A DNA stretch of 64,000 bases from Lysinibacillus pakistanensis (GTDB lineage Bacteria; Bacillota; Bacilli; Bacillales_A; Planococcaceae). Location of the stretch: the NCBI GenBank assembly GCA_001312325.1, contig BBDJ01000022.1, positions 19,859 through 83,858 on the forward strand, written 5' to 3'. Shown here one piece after another: positions 1 to 9,354 of this stretch; position 1 is the first letter of the stretch, and every line of letters begins with the position of its first letter. Under the pieces are notes generated by a model. That model was given only the letters and a program-made list of their open reading frames with translations. It was not told where the DNA came from and made no database searches. The translations under genes were made by a program, and so were the position numbers.

Positions 1-700
1 GTAGAGAACAACTGGCAAATGTTTTTACGAGGTGCGTATTATACCTTATTGATTTCGAGTATTAGTACAATTATTGGTGCATTTATCGGATTTTTCATCG
101 GGATTATGCATACCATTCCGGTTCGTAAAAAAAGGTGTAAAGTTTTACAGTTTAAAGCTGATTAATTTTATACTAACATGCTATGTTGAATTCTTCCGTG
201 GTACACCAATGATTGTACAAGCGATGGTTGTCTTCTACGGATTGGATATAGCATTTGGTATCGACATGCATTTTATTACAGCAGGTATTTTAGTAGTTTC
301 TTTGAATACCGGTGCCTATATGGCTGAAATAGTGCGTGGTGGTATTGTTTCAATTGATAAAGGTCAATATGAGGCAGCTTCAGCTATCGGTATGAATCAT
401 TTCAAAATCATGCTGCATGTTGTACTGCCACAGGTTGCGCGAAATGTATTACCTGCAACAGGGAACCAATTAATTATGAATATTAAGGATACTGCTGTTT
501 TAAACGTTATCGGGGTAACAGAATTGTTCTTCCAAACAAAATCAATTGCAGGGAATAACTTCCGCTATTTTGAATCATTCTTTGTAGCTTGTGTTCTTTA
601 CTTTATTATGACATTTACGGCATCACGAATTTTACTATATGTTGAAAAACGACTTGATGGACCAGATGCCTATCAAAAAGAACAGAAAGAAGCGATATAG
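1..700 (+). CDS. Amino-acid ABC transporter permease (5' end outside window, frameshifted)
   Basis: Inner-membrane permease of a polar amino-acid importer (His/Glu/Gln/Arg family). The frame is open from base 1, so the true start lies upstream. The permease EAA-type loop is seen as EAASAIGMNHFKIMLHVVLP, preceded by the family motif EFFRGTPMIVQ. A run of seven A at about 128-134 breaks the frame; with six A the reading continues as VRKKGVKFYSLKL into the downstream part. It is followed after 12 bases by the matching ATPase, so the two form an operon whose binding-protein gene is probably upstream. The substrate cannot be told from this part alone. Confidence 0.9.
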
Positions 701-712
701 GGGGACGCACAA

Positions 713-1444
713 ATGACAGTTATTAAAATCAAACATTTAAGTAAATCATTTGGTCGTAACCAAGTGTTAAAGGATGTCAATTTTCAAGTAGAGAAGGGGG
801 AGGTAGTGTGCTTAATCGGCTCCTCTGGATCTGGTAAATCAACATTACTTCGTTGCATCAATTTATTGGAAACGCCAAGCGGTGGACAGATTATCTACAA
901 AGGTGAAAATATTCTGGATGACAAGCATAACATTCAAAAATATCGTACACATTTAGGTATGGTTTTCCAGCAGTTTAATTTATTTAACAACCATAATGTA
1001 TTGAACAATTGTACAGTTGGTCAAATAAAAGTATTAAAGCGTTCAAAATCAGAAGCTGAAAAAAACAGCTTTAGAATATTTAAAAATTGTTGGTATGGAT
1101 CAATATGTTAATGCCAAGCCAAGACAGCTATCTGGTGGGCAAAAACAGCGTGTGGCTATCGCGCGTGCACTATCGATGAGTCCAGATGTGATGCTGTTTG
1201 ATGAGCGACATCCGCTCTTGATCCAGAAATGGTAGGGGAAGTATTAAAGGTTATGCGTCAACTCGCAGATGCAGGAAATACGATGTTAATCGTGACACAT
1301 GAAATGGAATTTGCAAAAGAAGTAGCAGATCGTGTCGTATTTATGGACAAAGGGGTAATTGTAGAGGAGGGACCACCTTCTCAGGTTTTAGTTACACCTC
1401 AGCATGAGCGAACGAAGGAATTTTTAAAGCGTACATTAAAATAA
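713..1444 (+). CDS. Amino-acid ABC transporter ATP-binding protein (two frameshifts)
   Basis: Cytoplasmic ATPase that energises the permease encoded just upstream (GlnQ/HisP-like). Walker A is GSSGSGKST, the Q-loop region reads MVFQQFNLF, the signature is [15 protein letters not shown], and the H-loop region is [16 protein letters not shown]. Two indels split it: seven A instead of six near 1065, and a lost C near 1207 that turns the expected DEPTSALDP into a broken DE-RHPLL. With both repaired the protein has about 243 residues, the usual length. Intact in biology, in my view. Confidence 0.93.
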
Positions 1445-1460
1445 ATTCCAGATAGGTATG

Positions 1461-1495
1461 AATAAAGTGAGTCCAATAAATGGGCTCACTTTATT
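1461..1495 (+). terminator. Intrinsic terminator of the ABC transporter operon
   Basis: A 14-base stem (1461-1474 with 1482-1495, one G-U pair) sits 17 bases after the ATPase stop codon. The 3' arm ends in TTTATTTT. Confidence 0.75.
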
Positions 1496-1586
1496 TTCTA
1501 GAATTCCATTCTGCATAAAGAATAAAGCAAATTGCAAATGCTGCGGCAATGATAAAAAACCATTGCGGTACACCACCAAAGCTCAT
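1491..1586 (-). CDS. Possible 31-residue single-span membrane protein
   Basis: A short ORF opposite to its neighbours. It begins MSFGGVPQWFF, continues with about 18 hydrophobic residues (IIAAAFAICFILY), and ends AEWNSRK. A GAGGTG ribosome site lies six bases before the ATG at 1586, which is the main reason to believe it. I do not recognise a family. It overlaps the terminator of the ABC operon at its 3' end. Confidence 0.45.
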   Translation of the reverse strand: MSFGGVPQWFFIIAAAFAICFILYAEWNSRK

Positions 1587-1738
1587 AATAACACCTCAAA
1601 GTAAAAATTTATAATAATAATGGTTGTTTATCAAGAAAATATGGTCTTCTATGGTTTTTTTCTCCACAAAAGATCTAAAATATTATAAAATAAGCAGTAG
1701 ACATTAGCTTCAAGCTAGTAAAGAGAGGTAGAGAGATT

Positions 1739-1936
1739 ATGTTACATTTAAAATGGAAAGATGCGCCAACACTTCGCACAGTCAAGTGCAAGCATACAAA
1801 TGCATCTAAATACTTAGTGTCCAATGTATTAACGGTTGGAAAAGATTATGAAGTTAAAAATGAAACAGAAGAGTTCATCTTTATTATCGATAATACAGGT
1901 AATATCGGTGGCTATTATAAAGACTATTTTGAATAA
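1739..1936 (+). CDS. Conserved small protein of unknown function (DUF6501-like?)
   Basis: Intact 65-residue protein with a GAGGTAGAGAG ribosome site before the ATG. It starts MLHLKWKDAPTLRTVKC and ends NIGGYYKDYFE; it is soluble and rich in beta-type residues, with no membrane segment or signal peptide. From memory it resembles small Bacillales proteins filed under DUF6501, but I cannot confirm this. It has its own terminator and no partner gene. Confidence 0.8.
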   Translation: MLHLKWKDAPTLRTVKCKHTNASKYLVSNVLTVGKDYEVKNETEEFIFIIDNTGNIGGYYKDYFE

Positions 1937-1950
1937 GCTTCACAAAAGTA

Positions 1951-1979
1951 GGGTGGTTCAGACGATTTCTGAGCCACCC
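1951..1979. terminator. Terminator between the small gene and telA
   Basis: An 11-base stem, GGGTGGTTCAG (1951-1961) with CTGAGCCACCC (1969-1979), lies between convergent genes and could serve both. Confidence 0.7.
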
Positions 1980-2001
1980 TTCGTTCATAAGAAAAATAGC
2001 A

Positions 2002-3067
2002 TTAGTCCTTCTTAAAGCCCTTTAATTCAGCGACATCTTGTAAATGCTGTTTTTCCTGCTCTGTTGCAGTATGGAGGGCAAAGACATCCTGAATAGCCGT
2101 CTTGAGCTCCTGCTGAGTTTCTCTGAATTTTGATACTTGCTGTTCGAAAGAGGGCTCGTAAAGCGATCGTGTGTGCGAGACAAACGTTCCTCAAGCTGTG
2201 CATAGTGTTGATCCATATTCATGGATAGCATCATGGCCAGCTGATTTTTCCAAAGCGGTATAAGGGTAACGATTGAAAATTCGATTTTTTCTGCAAGTGT
2301 TTGGTTTGCTTGCTGAATCATACGTATTTGAGGTGCAGTCTGTAGGGCAACTTGCTGTGAAACTTGTAAGTCATAAATGCGTTGATCTAGACGTTCAATT
2401 TGAGCAGCTAAGTCATTAAGCTGTTGGACTGCAAGAGGTTGTTTTGCTGCCTGTACACTTTGCACCTTTGTCGGTAGTTCTTTCTCAATGGCTTGCTGCT
2501 TTTTCATTTGTCCTGCAGCAATCGCAGTGGCAAGCTCCTCAAAAAAACCTCTATTATGTGAGTAAAGATCCTCAAGCATCTCTACATCCTTTATGAGCTG
2601 AATCTGTGCACGTTCTAGCTGTACACCAATTCGTTCGACTTGGATACTGATTCGTTCAAACTCTGTTAATGTTTGCTTAATGGGGCGTTCCGTTTTACCA
2701 AACATTTTTTTTGAAGAAAGATTGCTTTTTTTGGCTCTAAAGCATTAGGATCTACACGATCTAATGTTTGCATTAATGAATCTAACATTTGTCCAATTTT
2801 GGTAACATCCTTCTGTTTCACCTGTGCAAGCATGCGATCAGCGAAGTGAGAAAGTGATCGTTGTGAATCTTGCCCTAAAGATAGTACGGATTCAAAATTT
2901 TCCAAATCGATTTGACTAGCATATAGAAGTGCACGACTTTGCGCAAGAGGCGATAGCGTTTCATAGGTCGCCATCGCCTCGTTATTCGTTGTTTCTAAAT
3001 AAGTTTGTACAAGGGGGGAGAGCCCCTGTATTGTATTAAGTTGAAATGCATGTTCATTTGCTGTCAC
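2002..3067 (-). CDS. telA: TelA/YaaN-family toxic-anion resistance protein (frameshifted)
   Basis: Member of the TelA family, linked to tellurite and other toxic-anion tolerance; the mechanism is unknown. The protein is soluble and mostly helical. The frame is broken near 2703-2731, where two poly-T runs lie between NALEPKK and MFGKTERPIKQ, and again near 2155. After the second correction the frame continues FEQQVSKFRETQQELK to GFKKD and a stop at 2002, giving about 355 residues. Its start overlaps the xpaC stop by four bases (ATGA type), so the two are translationally coupled. Confidence 0.88.
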
Positions 3068-3716
3068 TTATCATCGCCTCGCCACTCCAATTGTTCTCTT
3101 CTTCTATTATTGGAACGATTCGCGAATTCGATTTCCATTTGAAGATGATCAATATCATTGGAAAGCGCATCCTTTAAATCAATCTGAATCGTATCATTTA
3201 AATCCGTCAGTGTTTCCCTTGTTTTTGATAAAGTTATTTGAATTTCTGAATCCTTTACAGGCTGCTTCGATAGCATTGTATATTTATCCGTTAATTCTAC
3301 AGCAGAAGGTAGATGTGCATAAAAAAAATTGCTCTACATTATAAAATTTACGAGGATCTGTCTTGACAATTTTTACAATGTTTTTTGAAATACGCGTCAT
3401 TTCAAGTAATTGCTTAAATGCTGCAACAGAGCGTACACGTAAGTAGTTTTGGCTCAATGTTTGGATATGTTTATTGGCAGTTATAATTTGGGTTTCAATA
3501 TGTTTATATTCTTCTTTTGTTATACCAGTTAATTGCATAACTTTCTTCTTCTGTCTATGTTTCAGCAACGCTGTACTCGTCGCGTAAGTTCCAGCAAAAA
3601 AATAAACCACCAAGGAAGTATCCTGGATTTGCCACAATTGCTGCAAAGGAAACAGTTGTTAGAGAAATAAAGAAGCTAGCGGTATGTCTAGTGAAAAACT
3701 GTTTGACACTAAGCAT
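3064..3716 (-). CDS. xpaC: XpaC-like protein (5-bromo-4-chloroindolyl phosphate hydrolysis family), frameshifted
   Basis: First gene of the xpaC-telA pair known from Bacillus; its role is poorly defined. The start is the ATG at 3716 (MLSVKQFFTRHTAS), with an AGGAGG site just upstream. An N-terminal hydrophobic hairpin (FFISLTTVSFAAIVANPGYF, then a second segment) is followed by a helical cytoplasmic part. Two homopolymer breaks, near 3597 and 3320, split it; when corrected it reads through ATSTALLKHRQKKK and FYNVEQFFYAHLPSAVEL to the C terminus at REQLEWRGDDK. Confidence 0.82.
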
Positions 3717-4099
3717 TGTTTCTTCCTCCTTGCTTTTCAATATGTCTATCTTCTTATACGAAATAATCGACATAAAGTTTCATTGAAAAATTAAACCTTA
3801 CATAAATTTTACTGCTAATTGTTAAGTTTCTCAATGATAATACTTTAAATACTGGCAATCTTTGGAGCCATATTAATAACTATCATAGATTAACATTTCC
3901 AATCGGTTTGTGCTTATGCTTATTTTGATGAATATGTATTTAATTTAGGTTAGCCTTTTCTATGTTCCTATAACATCCGTTTTAGTTATAGGTAGGGAGG
4001 AGGTCGCGTTTTTCTGGAAACCTCCTGAAGATAACAAAATGCCATAAGTAATGATGGCACCGTTATTAATGATACCTGTAAATGTTATGCCTGAAAAAT
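3717..4099. other. Gene-free stretch between xpaC and the YdeI-like gene
   Basis: About 380 bases with no ORF I can support. It should hold the xpaC promoter on the minus strand. Around 3980-4090 the minus strand is open for about 40 codons, without a start, and may be a gene remnant. Confidence 0.5.
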
Positions 4100-4685
4100 T
4101 TAATCATTTAATCCCTTACCATTAAAAATTTGCTGCGTATATTTTTCAATCCTTGACACTCTTGTTTTAGATTGTTTAGCTTGCGAAAAATATAGAATGT
4201 ATGCTCTATGCCTTCCCGGCGTTAGTGCTTCAAAGGCAGTTTTCAAGGCTGGCTCTTCTTCAAATTTTTGTTGAAGTTCATCAGGGATAGTCTCCGTATC
4301 CTTTTTTTAACTCTACCTCCAAGCCTGCTTTCTCGACTGCAATTGCTTCTGAGACATAGTCCTTTATGATTGCTTCCTTTTCAACTATTTCTTGAACATT
4401 AGTAAAGCGAATTTGGCGTGCTGCCTGAACATTTTCGGTTTGCTGAATGAGAATCCCGTGCGTATCCTGTAATAGTGCTCCCTTGTGAAATAGAAGCGCA
4501 CAATATTCTTTAAAACCATGAATTAAAACTATATTTTTATTATTAAGCGTGTAACAAGGATGCATCCACTTAAATTCTTCAGTCAGCTCACAATCAAGAA
4601 CAATTTTTCTTAACGTTCTATATTCTTCTTGCCATTTTTTTGCCTTACTTATAAATTCATCAACCTTAGGATTCATACTATTCAT
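4100..4685 (-). CDS. YdeI-like DUF1801/OmdA-domain protein (frameshifted)
   Basis: Soluble protein resembling the Bacillus YdeI family. The start is the ATG at 4685 (MNSMNPKVDEF), seven bases after GAGGTG. The N-terminal part carries the DUF1801-type pattern EFKWMHPCYTLNNKNIVLIH and ALLFHKGALL. A seven-T run near 4304 shifts the frame; corrected, it continues DTETIPDELQQKF, then LTPGRHRAYILYFSQAKQSK and a stop at 4100. That C-terminal segment is the typical OmdA-like tail. About 195 residues; no neighbour gives its role. Confidence 0.8.
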
Positions 4686-4828
4686 TACGGAACACCTCAC
4701 ATCAATTTGTTAATCTGAAATCAAGAAAGACAAAATCAATTTCATCAATTGATTTATAATAAAACATGAGATGATGTCATGTCTAGCATAGCCAAATGTA
4801 CTAGGGAGCTACAAATCGGAACCTAAAA

Positions 4829-4857
4829 AAAGATTGAAGCAATAAACCTCAATCTTT
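4829..4857 (-). terminator. Terminator downstream of acyP
   Basis: On the minus strand, AAAGATTGAGG pairs with CTTCAATCTTT and is followed by a T run (the A run at 4824-4831 on the plus strand). Confidence 0.75.
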
Positions 4858-4930
4858 AGAAAAATTTGCCTAAGCAGCATTTCATTTTGAGAGTATCATC
4901 AAACTTATTATTAACTAGCTTTTGTCCTAA

Positions 4931-5214
4931 TTAAACAATATCTGACTCCATTCGCACATATCCTTTTAAATCATCGTAAAGCTCTAAAGTAAACGAATTA
5001 GAATCTGCTTGTGGACTTACACCTTTTTGAACAAATATCAGGAATTCTTCTATTGCCTTTTTAGATCCCTCTACTTCAACTTCAATCTGTTCTTGGTCAT
5101 TGAGCTTACAATATCCCTTTAATCCTAGTTCAATCGCTTTTTGTTTAATGAAAAAAACGGTAGCCTGTACCATAGACATCACCAAAAAAATTTAATCAGC
5201 GCTCGCTTGTTCAC
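4931..5214 (-). CDS. acyP: Acylphosphatase (two frameshifts, start restored)
   Basis: Small cytoplasmic enzyme that hydrolyses acyl phosphates. As printed, only the C-terminal part reads (AIELGLKGYCKLNDQEQIEVEVEG). Two seven-base runs, A at 5151-5157 and A at 5184-5190, each need one base less. The N terminus then becomes MNKRALIKFFGDVYGTGYRF, which restores the family loop with its catalytic Arg (the R of TGYRF); the catalytic Asn is in CKLND. The start is GTG at 5214, seven bases after a perfect AGGAGG. About 93 residues, the normal size. Confidence 0.88.
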
Positions 5215-5221
5215 GCTAAAA

Positions 5222-5241
5222 CCTCCTACTAGTTAAGGAGG
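5222..5241 (-). promoter_or_regulatory. Hairpin enclosing the acyP ribosome site
   Basis: On the minus strand, CCTCCT (5241-5236) can pair with the AGGAGG ribosome site (5227-5222) across an eight-base loop. This could reduce acyP translation. A second stem (5237-5254) just upstream ends the preceding chemoreceptor gene. Confidence 0.45.
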
Positions 5242-5258
5242 GGAAGAGTCCCCTCTAC

Positions 5259-6985
5259 TTAGTGCATTACACGTTCTTTTTCTAAATGAGCAATTAAGTT
5301 ATTAATAAAATAGAGAACTTTCTCAGATGCCTGGTCAACTTCTTTTAAATGAATTTCGGCTTGTTGTATATGACCAGCCTTATGAGCCTCTGCTGCTAAT
5401 TTTGCTGACTCATGGACACGTATATGATAGGCGTCTAAATCACGATAATCTTGTAAGTGTCCAAAACGTTCTACTGAGCGTGGAGAAGTATACCATTTAC
5501 CTAGACGACAATCTTTATGAGAAGATACATCACTCGGTTGTACGTTTTCAAGTCCGAGGAACATATTATAAATTCGCCATTTCCATAAAATATGATCTGC
5601 CTTTGATAATTGTAAAAGTGCTATGGATGATAGCTGAACATTATTATTGGCAACAATATCATTACGGAAACGGTTAATTTCTTTTCCTAATAAGTGTATA
5701 TCACTAGATGTATTATGACTATAGTCTCGAATATCATCCTGTAAATTAGATATTTCAATCATTCTTGTAGATACCTCGTCTATTGCTGCTGCCTGTTCCT
5801 GTGAGATAGCAGCCGTATTTGTGACATCCAGGTTAATTCCTTCAATGGCACTAACAATAGCGTTCAATAATGGCAACGATTCTTTTGCCTCAACGGTTGC
5901 ATCTCTAATGATGTCTGTTGTTTCCGTAATGGAGTTAGCTACATCATTCGAATAGCTTTTTAAATGATGGACGTTCGTAGAAACCTCACTTAGTGCTGAG
6001 ACAGTGCCCTCAGCAAGCTTTCGAACTTCCTGTGCCACTACAGCAAAGCCTTTACCGTGTTCACCTGCGCGTGCCGCCTCAATAGAAGCGTTTAGCGCAA
6101 GTAAATTTGTTTGATCAGCAATTTGGTTAATCAAGGTTACTACATGCTCAATATCATTTACTCGCTTTTGTAATTCCGAAAAAGATTCAACGATTGCTGT
6201 AAATGTTTCTTCTGTTTTGAAGATTTCAGATAATGCATGCTCAATAGCGTCTTTCCCTTTAATGGCATGATCTACAGATTCAGTTGTTTTTTCAGAAATA
6301 TGGGAAGACATGCGGGCAACCTCATTAATAGAAGCGGCAATTTCTTCTGTTGCAGCGGTAGAGGATTGGATTTCTTCATTTTGTTTATCTAACTGAATAC
6401 TAAATCCTTCATGTACATAATTTTAGCGTTAACATCCATTAAAGAAGATATTTCTGCGACTACATTTTCAATAATTCGTTCTGTTAGTACTTCAACAAGT
6501 AGCTCTTGATCGACATTGACAGCAGATTGGAATGATTTCATGTATTCAAAGGCCTTATACGGTTTTATACCGAAATTATGCAAAATATATGTAGTAATAT
6601 AAAAGGCAAATTGATTGAAAACAACAATTAGCTTACCAGGCTCATACTGATTTTTTCGAAACAAATTGAAAAATTTAACTGTTTCATCTACATACTCATC
6701 ATCACGCGTAGCTAAGAAAAATTGTGTCAAATATCGATTAATATTTTCTTCACTAATTGTTTGCTGAGAGGTAGGGGAGATTTCACTTAAATAATTGTTG
6801 AAAATAGCATTCATAGATGGCGTGATATCTTTTAATTTATTGTAAAGAGCCTTTAAATTTTCCTCATCACGAGAATTGAAGTGGTTAAATGCTAAAGTTT
6901 GATGGAAACGGCCAGTTGCATTCAAATTGGTACCACGCTTTAATAATTCTTCGAGTTCTGCCTTCGGTCGAATACTTGAAAACAT
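5259..6985 (-). CDS. Soluble globin-coupled chemoreceptor (HemAT-like) with C-terminal CZB domain (frameshifted)
   Basis: Cytoplasmic methyl-accepting chemotaxis protein of about 575 residues with no membrane span. Residues 1-170 are a protoglobin-type sensor. The MCP signalling tip follows ([20 protein letters not shown], then [15 protein letters not shown]). The last 110 residues are a zinc-binding CZB domain, with His in SKADHILW, Cys in KDCRLGKWY and His in DAYHIRVH. One base is missing near 6410. The start at 6985 ([11 protein letters not shown]) follows a GGGAGG site. The position of the proximal haem histidine in HemAT appears to be Phe109, so haem binding is doubtful. Confidence 0.85.
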
Positions 6986-7112
6986 AAAAAAAATACCTCC
7001 CAAAAAGTATGAATAATAAGGTAATAATAGCATATTTCAGGGTGTTTTAATAGACATTTCAGGTGTGTTTGCTAAAATGAGAATATCTTATGACAGCAGG
7101 GAATGGGCAAAT

Positions 7113-7399
7113 ATGTATACAATACTTTACATGAAAGCTGATTATGAGCTTGGTGGAAATTTGAAGGCTGGGAAGCTTTTATTCAAACGAATGAAACATT
7201 TGCAACGGAAGAGCAATTTAAATTGGCATTAGCGCAAAAATTAGAGCACTTTCGATTAACATACGACAATGAGGCAACTAAAGAAGGGAAATATTGGGCT
7301 TTTTGGTCGGAGGATGAAAGCTTTTATTGCGACGCTTGTGATGATGATACCCAAGTTTATCATGGTATTATAGCTATAAAATCAGAAGAATTGAAATAA
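7113..7399 (+). CDS. DUF1033-like protein (one-base deletion)
   Basis: Not visible as a long ORF because one C is lost near 7149 in the codon for Pro. Repaired, it starts MYTILYMKADYEPWWKFEGW and ends YHGIIAIKSEELK, about 95 residues. The acidic, Trp-rich N terminus matches my memory of the DUF1033 family of Firmicutes; its function is unknown. An internal CDACDDD stretch is notable. It lies head-to-head with the chemoreceptor gene. Confidence 0.72.
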
Positions 7400-7436
7400 A
7401 ATTTTGAAATTAAATAAAAAAAACAATTTTCTTTAT

Positions 7437-7465
7437 TTGACAAAATTATGAATGGTGGTTATACT
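7437..7465 (+). promoter_or_regulatory. Sigma-A promoter of the cold-shock gene
   Basis: Perfect TTGACA (7437-7442), 17-base spacer, TATACT (7460-7465). Transcription should begin near 7472, giving a leader of about 150 bases before the cold-shock ORF. Confidence 0.8.
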
Positions 7466-7500
7466 TAAGTTAACAATTTAATTGCTTCACCGGAAACATG

Positions 7501-7567
7501 AATTCACATATTACAAAAAGTGATCGCGTTAGTTCGGTACTCTTTGTAATATGTGAATTTTTTTTCA
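7501..7567 (+). promoter_or_regulatory. Terminator-like hairpin in the cold-shock leader
   Basis: A perfect 17-base stem (7501-7517 with 7543-7559) closes a loop of about 25 bases and is followed at once by eight T. It stands between the promoter and the ribosome site at 7605. It looks like an intrinsic terminator used as an attenuator, or a structural switch of the kind known for cspA leaders. Confidence 0.7.
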
Positions 7568-7620
7568 TTCGCTGAAGAAATTACATATTGTTCACTTTTA
7601 TTTTTTGGAGGTTTTCTTAA

Positions 7621-7821
7621 ATGAAACAAGGTACAGTAAAATGGTTTAACTCAGAAAAAGGTTTTGGATTCATCGAAGTTGAAGGTGAAAACGACGTATT
7701 CGTACACTTCTCAGCTATCCAAGGCGAAGGTTTCAAAACTCTTGACGAAGGTCAAAAAGTTGAGTTCGAAGTTGTAGATGGCAACCGCGGACCACAAGCT
7801 GCTAACGTAACTAAACTTTAA
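7621..7821 (+). CDS. CspA-family cold-shock protein
   Basis: Intact 66-residue RNA chaperone. It has the two nucleic-acid-binding motifs, [14 protein letters not shown] (RNP1) and [10 protein letters not shown] (RNP2), and the usual C terminus [16 protein letters not shown] site lies 12 bases before the ATG. It belongs to the CspB/CspC/CspD type of Bacilli; which one cannot be told. The codon use (AAC, TTC, GAC, CGC) is that of a highly expressed gene. Confidence 0.97.
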   Translation: MKQGTVKWFNSEKGFGFIEVEGENDVFVHFSAIQGEGFKTLDEGQKVEFEVVDGNRGPQAANVTKL

Positions 7822-7856
7822 TTCTCAGTAATTAAAATTACTTTCGTTAAACTTAG

Positions 7857-7887
7857 GGCATCCTATTTCCATAGGATGCCTTTTTTT
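7857..7887 (+). terminator. Terminator of the cold-shock gene
   Basis: Ten-base perfect stem GGCATCCTAT (7857-7866) and ATAGGATGCC (7871-7880), four-base loop, then seven T. Confidence 0.92.
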
Positions 7888-7999
7888 GCATACTTTCAGG
7901 GTTAAAGGTATATTTCTATTTTAACAATAAAATTATTATGTAAACTAAATAAAACTGCTTATCTCGTAAAAAAAGAGAATAAGCAGGAGCAGTATGCTT

Positions 8000-8807
8000 T
8001 AATTATTGAGAATACGATGTAATTCTTGAACAGGTACAAATAAACCTACTTGACCATATGGCTCTTTTTTTCATGGTGGCAAAGACAATTCCAATTACCT
8101 CACCATCATTATTTAACACAGGACTTCCACTGTTTCCTCGATACACAGGTGCTTTCATCATCATAACAGGCTCTTGCCAATCCTCAAGATATGTTGATTC
8201 AAGTAGTGTACCTTCATTAGCAATGCCCGTAAAGGCTAATGGATTGCCAATAAAATAGACATGTTCATTTTGACTATATCTGGGATCTTCAGCAAGTGGA
8301 AGGGATGGTAGTCCATCACCAGTTACTTGCAATATTGCTAAATCAACATCAGGGTAGCTTTGCACTAACTTTGCTTGCATAATGCCCTCCTCAGGAAAAA
8401 TAACCGAAAGAGTATGGGCGTCTTCTATAACGTGCGCATTGGTGACGATAAGTCCATCTGCTGAAATGGAGAAACCTGTACCTTTACTACTGCCAGTAGA
8501 TACTTCTACCACCGATTTTTTTATAGGTTTTTATATCGTCCTGTGCGGATAACCTTGTTGATACCTTCAAAAATTCTATAGCTGGGATGGAGTAAATTTG
8601 AAAGATCACCGCAAATGTGTTAATAAATAGCACAAGTGCCATACTCCAGACAACCCATTTGATTATCGGTTTTTGTTTTTTAGGTTTTTTACCTTGCTGG
8701 CGTTCTTCTCTTTCTTGAGCTAACGCCTTTTGCTGTTCAGTAAGGACAAGCTCAATCAATTCTTCTTCTGTTAGTTCTTCCTCAGTTGACCTATGTATAT
8801 CATGCAT
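8000..8807 (-). CDS. Membrane-anchored trypsin/HtrA-like serine protease (frameshifted)
   Basis: The N terminus is cytoplasmic and highly charged (EEELTEEELIELV, then a KKPKKQK cluster), followed by one membrane span (VVWSMALVLFINTFAVIFQI) and an external protease domain. The catalytic triad is visible: His in TNAHVIED, Asp in YPDVDLAILQV, Ser in RGNSGSPVL. Extra bases near 8515-8521 and 8066-8073 break the frame; corrected, the protein ends KKEPYGQVGLFVPVQELHRI and stops at 8000. No PDZ domain follows, unlike classical HtrA. Its ATG directly follows the stop of the upstream lipoprotein gene. Confidence 0.87.
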
Positions 8808-9295
8808 TCATATTACCCCATACCCAAAATAAAAGGCGCCGCAGAAAGTAAATCTGACTCGATTTTCTGTAAGGTCGACGTAATAATAAATCGTCACCAT
8901 CATGTCCTCTATACGGATTAGTCCAATGTTTTTGGCAAAATATTTTGTAGTCGTTAGCGTATCAACAGTACATGTTAGCTGAATAACATCATGATAATCG
9001 GTAATGCCAACTGTAAGTGAAGCAGCCGATGATTGGATTGTCCAGCCATTGAAACGATGACCCCTGTTAAGGCTTTTGTAAAATAGTTTCCATCACTGGC
9101 CATGAAGCTACTTCATGTGAGGAAGGTAGTTTGGGATTATCATCTAACACTTCCTTATAGACAAGCTCAATAGCCATATCTGTCATTCGATAAATCTTTA
9201 AAACTACAGGTGTTTTATCACCGACTTAACATTGCTTACGTCGCTACAGCCAATGATTAATAGTGCAAGAGAAATATAAGTGCTTGTTGTCTCAT
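8808..9295 (-). CDS. Lipoprotein of unknown function, several frameshifts
   Basis: Only short pieces read in any one frame, so this gene is easily missed. From the ATG at 9295 (MRQQALIF), after one base is restored, comes a lipobox (ALLIIGCSDVSNV). Then come TPVVLKIYRMTDMAIELVYK and SLTVGITDYHDVIQLTCTV, and near the end TKYFAKNIGLIRIEDMMV. The TGA stop (8808-8810) touches the ATG of the serine protease (TGA-ATG), so the two are co-transcribed and coupled. At least three indels are needed, more than in the neighbours; true decay is possible. Confidence 0.6.
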
Positions 9296-9354
9296 AGGCA
9301 AACTCTTTCAGCTATTTTCCTTCATTATACGTGAAGATTAACGGAATACGAATG

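Noticed and set aside
5327..5677. Plus-strand ORF of 116 codons
   Set aside because: It lies wholly inside the CZB region of the chemoreceptor gene on the other strand; composition is that of a shadow frame.
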